This document shows, one piece after another, positions 1-6,813 of a stretch of DNA of 17,042 nt (position 1 is the stretch's first letter; each line of letters begins with the position of its first letter). A model generated the notes under the pieces. That model was not told the origin of the DNA, did not search any database, and saw only the letters and a list, made by a program, of their open reading frames with translations. Source of the DNA: an uncultured Lachnobacterium sp. Lineage in GTDB: Bacteria; Bacillota; Clostridia; Lachnospirales; Lachnospiraceae. The stretch spans positions 1 to 17,042 of the forward strand of contig URLU01000025.1 of assembly GCA_900548765.1 (NCBI GenBank), written 5' to 3'. The translations under genes and the position numbers were made by a program.

Positions 1-1
1 T

Positions 2-568
2 ACAGGAGAACCATGGACGATAGCGGAGACAAAGCGCTGTATAATCAGGGAACTCACAATGGATGACATAGATGCCCTGTTTGAGCTGTACAGCAAGCCC
101 GGCATAACAGACTTTGTAGAGCCCTTGTACGACTACGACAAGGAATGTGAGTACGAGAGAGCCTATATAGAGCATATGTATGGCTATTATGAATACGGAA
201 TGTGGCTGGTTTTCTCCAAGGACACAGGAGAGCTGATAGGACGGGCAGGGCTGGAAAATCGAGACTACTGTGACGAGCGGGAAACACAAGGAGCATCAGG
301 AGCATATCACAGCGAAATGGAGCTGGGCTACATCATAGCCCCGGAATACCAGCGTCAGGGCTATGCAACAGAAGTCTGCCAGGCCATACTTGAATACGCA
401 TGGGAGAACCTATGTCCAGATAGGATAAACTGCCTGATAGATGAGAATAATTATCCATCGAGAAGATTGGTGGAGAAGCTGGGATTTCAACTGATTGGGA
501 AAACTGATGTGACAGGGGAAAGTCTGCTCAGATATGTAATTAGCAATAGGGATGTAAGTGCTGATTAG
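2..568 (+). CDS. GNAT family N-acetyltransferase, 5' end outside the window
   Basis: Predicted acetyl-CoA-dependent N-acetyltransferase of the GNAT fold; the substrate is unknown. The reading frame is open to the left edge, and the residues before the first ATG (position 59) read TKRCIIRELTMDD, the usual opening beta strand of a GNAT domain (xRLxLRxxTxxD). So the ATG at 59 is internal and the real start lies off the window. The acetyl-CoA loop is QRQGYATE (residues 98-105 counted from the Met at 59), preceded by the beta strand MELGYIIAP; the C-terminal NYPSRRLVEKLGF strand-helix is also typical. An insertion of about 15 residues rich in Glu, Ser and Gly (around 71-86) sits just before the acetyl-CoA strand. 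The GEPWTIAETKRC stretch continues upstream in frame, so the full protein may carry an extra N-terminal domain. It converges on the GH31 gene and shares no obvious operon with it. Confidence 0.85.
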   Translation, partial: TGEPWTIAETKRCIIRELTMDDIDALFELYSKPGITDFVEPLYDYDKECEYERAYIEHMYGYYEYGMWLVFSKDTGELIGRAGLENRDYCDERETQGASGAYHSEMELGYIIAPEYQRQGYATEVCQAILEYAWENLCPDRINCLIDENNYPSRRLVEKLGFQLIGKTDVTGESLLRYVISNRDVSAD

Positions 569-854
569 GTCGGTATAAAACCCTACGATAATCGGCTGAC
601 ATACAGTTGCTTTACCATCGAACCTGCCACTGGCAGCTTCTCTGGATGCATGGCAGCAGAAAACAATATGAACTGCCACGGGTTTCCATTAACAAGGAAA
701 CGGATATAACTGCACAGATATATAAATCCTATCCCCGATTCGTTCCCGTGGTTAATTTCATATTTTTTCAGCAAAATACACTGTATGCCAGCCGATTTTT
801 AAATTTCACAAGTGTGAAGTCCAAGCGGAGCATTGGTCAGCACCAGCTTGCCTA
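569..854. other. Unassigned spacer between convergent genes
   Basis: I see no convincing gene here. The GNAT frame stays open for 46 codons after its TAG until a TAA at 707, which could be a decayed C-terminal extension or chance. Small inverted repeats are present (GTTTCC 682-687 with GGAAAC 696-701; TTCACA 805-810 with TGTGAA 813-818), but none is followed by a clear T-run on either strand, so no terminator is called for either flanking gene. The second is followed on the minus strand by an A/T-rich stretch and could be a weak stop for the GH31 transcript. Confidence 0.35.
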
Positions 855-3356
855 TCACATCCCAATCAAATCAAATGCCTCAAAGGATACCACAACCTCA
901 TAATCATGCTTTACATTCGGATACTTAATCTGCACCGACTTAAGCGTCTGGCTGTAATACCATCCACACTCAGCCTTCTCATACTCAGTCCTGTGCAGGA
1001 AATGAGCTATCTCATCCCCATCCACTTTTACCCAGTAAGGGGATTTCTCACGATGAATCATATCTATATGTATACGCTCGACTGTACTTTCATAATTGCC
1101 AGTTATGGTGAAATTGAGTCTTGTCTGCTCACCGGCATGCATCTCAATATGGGTATTGCAATAGACACCCTTTTCATAATCCAGTGTGGCACCATCATCA
1201 TCATACAAATCAAAGACTCCGTCTGCATCAGAAGCACAGAGGATTTTCAAATCTGTAACCGTCTCTGTTGCCAGGTTAAAGATTTGATTTTCAGCAATCG
1301 GGATAATAGCACCGCTTCTTACAAACATTGGTATGCTTGAGAGGGTGACAGGAACAGTAATAGTCTGTCCACCCATATATGCCTTTCTGCTTTCATAGTC
1401 ATAGAAGACAGCACCCTTTGGCAGATAGACTTCTCTTTCGTCTGCTCCTTTTTCCACTACGTTTGCCACCAGCAGGGAATCACCAAGCATGAATTCAGTT
1501 CCTTCATTGTAACAATTCGTATCATTCTGGAAGGCATAGACCAGTGGCTCCATAATTGGGGCACCGGTTTTCGCAGCCCTTGCCATAAGGGCATACATAT
1601 ATGGTGACAGGCGGTATCTGAACTGGATTGCGTCACGAATCAGGTCTTTTGTACCGCTGTACATCCATGGCTCTGTCACGGTGTTGTCTGTGTTGGTTGA
1701 ATGAATAGAGAAGCGGGGCTGGAAAATACCATTTTGTACCCAACGGACAAAAAGCTCCTTCTCTGGTGCCGGACCATAGAAACCGCCTATATCGCAGCCC
1801 TGATTTGCAACACCGGAAAGTCCCATGCCAAGGATGGTTGCAATATTATACTTAAGGCTATCCCAGCAGGTGAGATTATCGCCTGCCCATGTCTGGGCAT
1901 AGCGCTGGATGCCTGCGTGTCCTGAACGGCATACGGCAAAGGCTCTTGTGTTTGGATATTCCTCATGGACAGCCTCCTGGGTGAGCTGGCACATGAGATT
2001 GCTCATGACTGGCTTAATCTGTCCAACTGATGCACCTTTTCCCTCAAAGCAGACTCGGGAATCCTTATCCACCAGCCCCTCGTATTCGCAGTTATCATTC
2101 CATACTGAGGTCGTACCATAGGAAAGCAGATTGTCCTTCATATATTTTTTCCAGTCAGCCCGGACTGACGGACTGGTGTAGTCTATGTAGTTTCCCATGC
2201 CGCCCCACCAGAGACCGACGGCAGGAGTGTCCTCGGTGCTGCTTAGGACAAACATATTTTTTGCCTCCATATCCTTTTTATAAGGATGGGAGAGCAGCAT
2301 GCCGGGCTTGATGTTTGGTGATACGGTGATGCCTCGCTCCTTCATCTGACTGAAAAACTCAGCAGGTTTTTTGAATTTGTCATGGTTCCAGGTAAAGGTA
2401 TATCGTTTCATGCCTTCACCGGCATCAATCTCACAATAACCTGAGGAGAGCTGGAAGCCATCAATTGGGATTTTTTCTTCTTTTGCCTTATCAATAAAGC
2501 TTACGATAGCATCATCTGCGTCCTTTGGCAGCTCCGGATAGTACATTGATGAGCCCAGATAGCCAAGAGCAGCCTTTGGAAGCATGACAGATTTTCCAGT
2601 CAGGTCTGTGTAGCGTGAGACAACCTCCTTTATTGAAGGTCCGGCGATAAGGAAAAGGTCAATATCGCCACCATCTATCCTGACCGTGCTATGATGCTTT
2701 ACATAGTTGCTGTGGGATCTGCCCATGTTAAAGTCACATTCCCATGTGGTGTGGTAGAAGTATCCCACAGCCTTTTTACTGTCTGAGTTTAATTTCACAT
2801 AAAAGGGGATGTGCTTGTACAGGGAGTCTGTTTTAACAGGATTATAGCCCATGCAGTCACCAGGTGCGGTCTGCATAAAGGCCTCCCGCTTATTAAACTC
2901 ACCAGTTCTCTCACCGAAACCATAGTAGTTGTCTGTGGATTCCAAAAGACAGCTGTGTATACGTCTGTTATTGCTGTCTGACTGCCAGCCCATGTAAGGG
3001 ATATCCTCATGGAGCAGAGCGCCGTCATTGTCAAAAATCTGCAGCATGAATGGCTCCTTATGGGCAATAATTTTAAGCTTCTGGCCTTGAAGGACAAATG
3101 CCTCGTCCTGTTCACTGATATTGGCATCAGCGGCTTCAATTCTGTGACGGTAGTCATTTAATACCTCATCCATCCGGTCTTCCCATGCGGTCATAACAAG
3201 GGAATATGATTCCTCAGCAAAACCTCCGTCAAAGCCAGCACGTATACGCACTATATCATCTGTCAGGAAAAGAATATGGATTGGAACAGAGTTTGTTGTC
3301 AGGACAAAGGTTTTATCCTTCTTTTTTATTCCAAGCAGTTTTTCAATAATTATCAA
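855..3356 (-). CDS. GH31 family glycoside hydrolase (alpha-glucosidase-like), cytoplasmic
   Basis: Retaining exo-acting glycosidase that removes alpha-linked sugars from oligosaccharides. Layout (833 aa from the TTG): N-terminal beta-sandwich (about 1-215), TIM barrel (about 250-565), then a C-terminal part including a DUF5110-like segment (FDLYDDDGATLDYEKG). The nucleophile is the Asp of VWNDNCEYE (D421) and the acid/base is the Asp of WAGDN (D493). It lacks the KTDFGE-type nucleophile motif of alpha-xylosidases, so alpha-glucosidase or alpha-N-acetylgalactosaminidase-like specificities are likelier; the substrate is not settled. No signal peptide. Start: an ATG at 3371 is in frame, but it has no ribosome site and its own first codons form GGGAGG, which sits 7 nt before a TTG at 3356; I prefer the TTG. 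A terminator hairpin separates it from the symporter gene, so it needs readthrough or its own promoter; only weak candidates (TTGAAG, 16 nt, TAAGAA) are visible. Confidence 0.9.
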   Translation of the reverse strand: MIIIEKLLGIKKKDKTFVLTTNSVPIHILFLTDDIVRIRAGFDGGFAEESYSLVMTAWEDRMDEVLNDYRHRIEAADANISEQDEAFVLQGQKLKIIAHKEPFMLQIFDNDGALLHEDIPYMGWQSDSNNRRIHSCLLESTDNYYGFGERTGEFNKREAFMQTAPGDCMGYNPVKTDSLYKHIPFYVKLNSDSKKAVGYFYHTTWECDFNMGRSHSNYVKHHSTVRIDGGDIDLFLIAGPSIKEVVSRYTDLTGKSVMLPKAALGYLGSSMYYPELPKDADDAIVSFIDKAKEEKIPIDGFQLSSGYCEIDAGEGMKRYTFTWNHDKFKKPAEFFSQMKERGITVSPNIKPGMLLSHPYKKDMEAKNMFVLSSTEDTPAVGLWWGGMGNYIDYTSPSVRADWKKYMKDNLLSYGTTSVWNDNCEYEGLVDKDSRVCFEGKGASVGQIKPVMSNLMCQLTQEAVHEEYPNTRAFAVCRSGHAGIQRYAQTWAGDNLTCWDSLKYNIATILGMGLSGVANQGCDIGGFYGPAPEKELFVRWVQNGIFQPRFSIHSTNTDNTVTEPWMYSGTKDLIRDAIQFRYRLSPYMYALMARAAKTGAPIMEPLVYAFQNDTNCYNEGTEFMLGDSLLVANVVEKGADEREVYLPKGAVFYDYESRKAYMGGQTITVPVTLSSIPMFVRSGAIIPIAENQIFNLATETVTDLKILCASDADGVFDLYDDDGATLDYEKGVYCNTHIEMHAGEQTRLNFTITGNYESTVERIHIDMIHREKSPYWVKVDGDEIAHFLHRTEYEKAECGWYYSQTLKSVQIKYPNVKHDYEVVVSFEAFDLIGM

Positions 3357-3363
3357 TGTAAAT

Positions 3364-3369
3364 CCTCCC
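3364..3369 (-). promoter_or_regulatory. Ribosome binding site deciding the GH31 start
   Basis: GGGAGG on the minus strand, 7 nt before the TTG at 3356. It overlaps the codons that would follow the in-frame ATG at 3371, so that ATG is unlikely to be used. Confidence 0.7.
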
Positions 3370-3423
3370 ATTTTCTGATTTTACAATTTTCTTATGCATA
3401 TTTCTTTATACTTCAATTTTAGT

Positions 3424-3466
3424 AAAAAAAGAGTAGCAATTCTACACTGATTTTGCTACTCTTTTT
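3424..3466 (-). terminator. Rho-independent terminator after the symporter gene
   Basis: A 14-bp stem pairs 3426-3439 with 3453-3466 around a 13-nt loop. The core is GAGTAGCAA/TTGCTACTC, flanked by A and T runs, so on the minus strand the hairpin ends in a run of seven T. It lies about 30 nt after the symporter stop and about 70 nt before the GH31 start. The flanking A-run makes it look able to act in both directions. The stem arms contain the hexamer TAGCAA and its complement, also repeated in the 5739-5950 control region. Confidence 0.85.
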
Positions 3467-3496
3467 CAATTTGTTTTACATATCTTGTTGCTTTAT

Positions 3497-4915
3497 TTAC
3501 TTATTTCTCTTTACAGCTATTGCATCCACATTAGCTTGAACCTTTTTCTTAGAGAGAGGGTAGAGGAATGCCAGGGATGCAGCCAGCACAACAAATCCGA
3601 TTGCAGGGAAGAGTGTTGACACATCATAGATACCATTTACAACATCCTTGTCAAAAGCTGTAGCACTTGAATATCCAACAATTGACAGAAGGAGTCCTGT
3701 GATACCATTTGCAGCAGCCTGTCCCAGCTTTCTGGCGAAAGAGTATACAGAGTAAACTGTTCCATCACTACGGATATTTCTCTTTACCTCTATATCATCA
3801 ATAACATCAATAATCATTGCCCAGCACATAATGTTGAAAAATGACATGCCAGCAAATGTGATCATGTAAAGCACGATAAACACTGCAACATTTGATGTAT
3901 GGATGAAGTATGCAGCAAACATTGTTACGGAGCTGATTAATGCTCCAATTACAGTAAGCTCTTTTTTACCAAACTTAGCGGCAATCTTTGTGACGAAGGT
4001 TGAAAGTATAAGCACGACCACACATCCTAAGAGACTGGACATTGAGAGAGCCTTTGCACTGTTAAAATAGTTAGGGAAAATATAGTTGTTCATTCCTGTA
4101 AGAGTCATCTGCACAACAAGGAAAATCAGGGCTGATACAACGATTCCCACGAATGAGCGGCTTGTAAATAATACACCAAAAAGCTCAAATATATTCTTGC
4201 GCTCTTCTGGAGCTTCTAATTTGACACGCTCTGTAGTCAAGGAATAACAAATCATGTACACCAAAACAGCAAGTACTGAGCATACAGCAGATGCCATCAT
4301 GACTTTATTTCCGCTGAGCACCTGATGTCCCTCGGCATCAGCTGTGTAAACAACCATTGGTAAAATAACAGCAATTACAATCTGTGCAACAGTAGCACCA
4401 ATTGTTCTCCAGTTGGAAAGCATTGCTCTCTCTTCTGGCTTGGCACTCATTGCTGATGCCATAGAACCATAAGGGATATTGACACCAGTGTAGCATACAG
4501 AACCCCAGAGGATGTAGGTAAAGAACATCCAGAAAATCTTAAAGCCCATTGGCTTATCTGCAAAATATGGTGCAAAGATAAGGAAGGATGCTACTGCAAC
4601 AGGACCGGCGAAACGGCGGATCCATGGAGCAAATTTACCCTTTGCTGTGTAGCCTGAACGATCTACGACCTGTCCCATTGCCACATCAGTAAAGGCATCC
4701 ACAATCTTTGCTGTCATCATAAGTGTACCAACTAAAGCTGCGCTGACACCCATTATATCTGTGTAGAATTTCATCATAAAAAGTGCAGCGATAACGAATG
4801 TTAAATCATTTGCAAAATCTCCCGCAGCATAACCGATTTTGTCTCTCATGCCAAATGGTCTTTTGGCATTTTTTTCAAACTGGGCAATAGCTGCCGCATT
4901 ATTATTTTTACTCAT
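3497..4915 (-). CDS. GPH family (MelB-like) sugar:cation symporter
   Basis: Polytopic inner-membrane transporter of the glycoside-pentoside-hexuronide:cation symporter family (472 aa, normal family length, about 12 hydrophobic helices expected). Family marks visible are the N-terminal DKIGYAAGDFANDL helix and KIVDAFTDVAMGQVVDRS, where D73 and D77 have the same four-residue spacing as the cation-binding Asp pair of MelB. A short Lys-rich tail (KKKVQANVDAIAVKRNK) ends the protein. It starts 22 nt after the esterase stop with GGAG 8 nt before the ATG, so the two form one operon. GPH proteins import di- or oligosaccharides with Na+ or H+; the neighbours suggest an esterified oligosaccharide with alpha-linked side groups. 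The exact substrate cannot be read from the sequence. Confidence 0.92.
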   Translation of the reverse strand: MSKNNNAAAIAQFEKNAKRPFGMRDKIGYAAGDFANDLTFVIAALFMMKFYTDIMGVSAALVGTLMMTAKIVDAFTDVAMGQVVDRSGYTAKGKFAPWIRRFAGPVAVASFLIFAPYFADKPMGFKIFWMFFTYILWGSVCYTGVNIPYGSMASAMSAKPEERAMLSNWRTIGATVAQIVIAVILPMVVYTADAEGHQVLSGNKVMMASAVCSVLAVLVYMICYSLTTERVKLEAPEERKNIFELFGVLFTSRSFVGIVVSALIFLVVQMTLTGMNNYIFPNYFNSAKALSMSSLLGCVVVLILSTFVTKIAAKFGKKELTVIGALISSVTMFAAYFIHTSNVAVFIVLYMITFAGMSFFNIMCWAMIIDVIDDIEVKRNIRSDGTVYSVYSFARKLGQAAANGITGLLLSIVGYSSATAFDKDVVNGIYDVSTLFPAIGFVVLAASLAFLYPLSKKKVQANVDAIAVKRNK

Positions 4916-4937
4916 ATTACTTTCTCCATTTCTTATT

Positions 4938-5738
4938 TTACTTTAAGAGCCAGTCTAAGATGTCCTGTATGTATTTATCCCAGAATGTCCAGTCATGACC
5001 GCCCTTATCTTCCTTGTATACAAGGTCAGCATGCTTCTTTTGAAGTTCATCTCTCACATGGAGATTGGACTTGTAGAGGAAGTCATCAAATCCAACTGCC
5101 TGATATAGTTTTGGGACGCAGCCATCTGCAACATCCTTGTCGTATAAGGCAAACAGGTCATATTTACTTCCAGCGAGTTTTTCAGGGTCTCCAAAGGAAT
5201 CCTCCCATGAAAACGGATTGTTTTCATTCTCCTGAATGGTTGAACTCTGATAAAGTCCTGCAATATCCAGAGCTCCCGACATGCTGGCTGCTTTTGAGTA
5301 AATATCAGGACGACTCAGCCCCAGATACCAGGCTCCGTAACCTCCCATTGAAAATCCCGCAACATATGTTTTCTCTCGGTCTTTGCTGACAGGAAATACG
5401 CTCTGGATAAAAGTTGGCAGTTCTTCTGTAAAGAATGTTTTGTATTTCTTACCGCTTTTTAAATCCTGATAGAAGGAATTTTCTGCGGATGCCATAACCA
5501 CCACAACTCCACGCTCCTGGGCATAGCGGTCAATATTGCTATAGCGAATCCATGAGAATGCATCGCCATAAGCTCCGTGCAGCAGATACAAAACAGGCAG
5601 GCCGGCTTCATAATCATATTTCACTGAGTTGTTTATCTGAGTGATTTCCTCACTGCTTCCCGGAGTAGGAACGAACACGTTCAGTGTGATGTTGCTCCCC
5701 AGAGAAAAGCTGTAATAATGTGTTTCCATTAGTGCCAT
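4938..5738 (-). CDS. Alpha/beta-hydrolase esterase (EstA / esterase D-like), cytoplasmic
   Basis: Serine esterase of the esterase D/tributyrin esterase group (266 aa). The HGAYGD segment (54-59) forms the oxyanion region, GFSMGGYGA (128-136) carries the nucleophile S130, GFDDFLY (216-222) the likely acid D218 or D219, and GGHDWTFWD (246-254) the catalytic H248. No signal peptide or membrane helix, so it acts inside the cell, unlike the secreted feruloyl and acetylxylan esterases of similar fold. First gene of the minus-strand esterase-symporter operon, divergent from the AraC regulator. Inferred role: stripping acetyl or other acyl groups from imported oligosaccharides. Start: a GTG at 5747 is in frame but lies inside the ribosome site AAGGAGGTG; the ATG at 5738, 6 nt after it, is the start. 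S-formylglutathione hydrolase is a related fold, but the sugar context argues against it. Confidence 0.85.
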   Translation of the reverse strand: MALMETHYYSFSLGSNITLNVFVPTPGSSEEITQINNSVKYDYEAGLPVLYLLHGAYGDAFSWIRYSNIDRYAQERGVVVVMASAENSFYQDLKSGKKYKTFFTEELPTFIQSVFPVSKDREKTYVAGFSMGGYGAWYLGLSRPDIYSKAASMSGALDIAGLYQSSTIQENENNPFSWEDSFGDPEKLAGSKYDLFALYDKDVADGCVPKLYQAVGFDDFLYKSNLHVRDELQKKHADLVYKEDKGGHDWTFWDKYIQDILDWLLK

Positions 5739-5744
5739 ATTTGT

Positions 5745-5753
5745 CACCTCCTT
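5745..5753 (-). promoter_or_regulatory. Strong ribosome binding site of the esterase gene
   Basis: AAGGAGGTG on the minus strand, a near-full match to the 16S rRNA tail, 6 nt before the ATG at 5738. It contains the in-frame GTG at 5747 and so rules that codon out as a start. Confidence 0.85.
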
Positions 5754-5856
5754 AGTTGTTTAAAACAAGTTTTGTACATCTCTTGTGTTTGTGCTAAAAT
5801 CGTAGCAAAATGGGAATAGCAAAGCTACACAATTTTTGCTGTGTGAGGGTGATTAT

Positions 5857-5886
5857 TTTACAAATATTGCTATTTCAACCGATAAA
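5857..5886 (+). promoter_or_regulatory. Candidate promoter of the AraC-family gene
   Basis: TTTACA (5857-5862), an 18-nt spacer, then GATAAA (5881-5886). It would start transcription near 5893, giving a leader of about 58 nt before the ATG at 5951. One TTGCTATT element lies between -35 and -10, where a bound regulator could repress its own gene. Confidence 0.4.
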
Positions 5887-5950
5887 AGTGGATAAATGGC
5901 ACAAGATTTTTTATGATGATACTTGGATTTTGGTCAAAAGGGAGAGAAAA

Positions 5951-6769
5951 ATGGTTGATAGAGCAGGCATTTTGATGGAAAATGGGGCAGGTGTTGCCTG
6001 TCAGCGTGTGGAGGGTATGAATGACAATATGTCTCATTCACATTATCATCTGTATTATGAGCTGTACTTTTTGGAGGGCGGTGCCCGTCACCACATCATG
6101 CAGGGACAGCAGTATGAGACACCAGTCGGAAGCTTTATGATTTTTGAGCCATATGTGATGCATTACTCTTATTCAGACAAGAATGTGCCTTTTAAGAGAA
6201 TTGTACTTTACTTCACCGAGGCTGCAATTGCTTCTCCGGCACTGCTTGAGCTGTTAAAAAACAGCAGTGGGCTTTATGAGCCGGATGCAAAAATTTCTTC
6301 AATGGTACATTCACTGCTCAACGAGATAATGCGTGAGCAGGAGAAAAATGATGCCCTGCATGAGGCTGTCATGGAGAATCTGCTCAATACACTTTTATTA
6401 ATTGTTATGAGAAGTACAGCAGCATCTCCAAAGCCTGAGACTCAGAGCAGAATGGCAAAGGTTGTTTCATATATTGAGAATAATTACCAGAATGAACTTA
6501 GGCTGTCGGACATTGCAGCCCAGTTTTATGTCAGTGAGTACTACCTCTGTCATGAATTTAAAAAATACACAAACCGTACAATTGTGCAGTATATAAATAC
6601 ACTGCGCATACTGCATGCCCAGAGGCTTATTGCAGAGACTGATTTGAATTTTACCAAAATTGCAGAGAAAATCGGCTTTTCTTCCCTGACTCATTTTAAT
6701 CGTACCTTTAAATCAATCGTTGGAAAATCACCATCTGCCTATCGCAAGATGAATCCGAAACAGGACTGA
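5951..6769 (+). CDS. AraC/XylS family transcriptional regulator
   Basis: Sugar-responsive DNA-binding regulator (272 aa). The N-terminal cupin-like sensor domain (about 14-100) includes HSHYHLYYELYFLEGG (29-44) and YETPVGSFMIFEPYVMHY (55-72), typical of AraC sensors. The C-terminal domain (about 168-268) has two helix-turn-helix units, one around LRLSDIAAQFYVSEYYLCHEFKKY (split here at 183-195 and 196-206) and one around FTKIAEKIGFSSLTHFNRTF (234-253), ending in the family tail GKSPSAYRK. Start: AAGGGAG (5938-5944) sits 6 nt before the ATG at 5951. An in-frame ATG at 5810 has no ribosome site, lies among the operator-like repeats and would add 47 unfamily-like residues. It is divergent from the esterase-symporter operon and followed 44 nt later by a second esterase, so it most likely controls this locus. 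Confidence 0.9.
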   Translation: MVDRAGILMENGAGVACQRVEGMNDNMSHSHYHLYYELYFLEGGARHHIMQGQQYETPVGSFMIFEPYVMHYSYSDKNVPFKRIVLYFTEAAIASPALLELLKNSSGLYEPDAKISSMVHSLLNEIMREQEKNDALHEAVMENLLNTLLLIVMRSTAASPKPETQSRMAKVVSYIENNYQNELRLSDIAAQFYVSEYYLCHEFKKYTNRTIVQYINTLRILHAQRLIAETDLNFTKIAEKIGFSSLTHFNRTFKSIVGKSPSAYRKMNPKQD

Positions 6770-6813
6770 CGATTTTGTAATCATGTAATCATTAGAAAAG
6801 GAGCAAGGAAACT

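Larger units (their letters stand above)
5739..5950. promoter_or_regulatory. Divergent control region, esterase-symporter operon and AraC gene
   Basis: This 212-bp gap carries the promoters of both divergent transcripts. TAGCAAA occurs twice as a direct repeat (5803-5809 and 5817-5823, 14 nt apart, about one and a third helical turns). A reverse-oriented TTGCTA lies at 5867-5872, and related partial copies at 5792-5796 (TGCTA) and 5836-5840 (TTGCT). These are the best candidates for the AraC-type regulator's sites. A separate near-palindrome, TTGTTT-A-AAACAA, lies at 5756-5768 just before the esterase ribosome site. For the minus-strand operon only a TACAAA -10 with a poor -35 is visible, which fits an activator-dependent promoter. 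Confidence 0.5.

Noticed and set aside
805..818. Palindrome TTCACA-AG-TGTGAA as a CRP-like site or terminator
   Set aside because: It lies between two convergent genes with no promoter to serve, the stem is short, and no clear T-run follows.
906..1340. 144-codon open frame on the plus strand inside the GH31 gene
   Set aside because: It lies opposite a well-supported GH31 domain, has no ribosome site and no recognisable protein features.
2795..3157. 120-codon minus-strand frame overlapping the GH31 N-terminal part
   Set aside because: It is a shifted-frame shadow of the conserved GH31 coding sequence with a low-quality, Thr/Ser/Leu-rich translation.
5868..5890. Catabolite-control (cre) site near TTTCAACCGATAAAAG
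   Set aside because: It differs from the cre consensus at two of the most conserved positions, so it cannot be told from chance.
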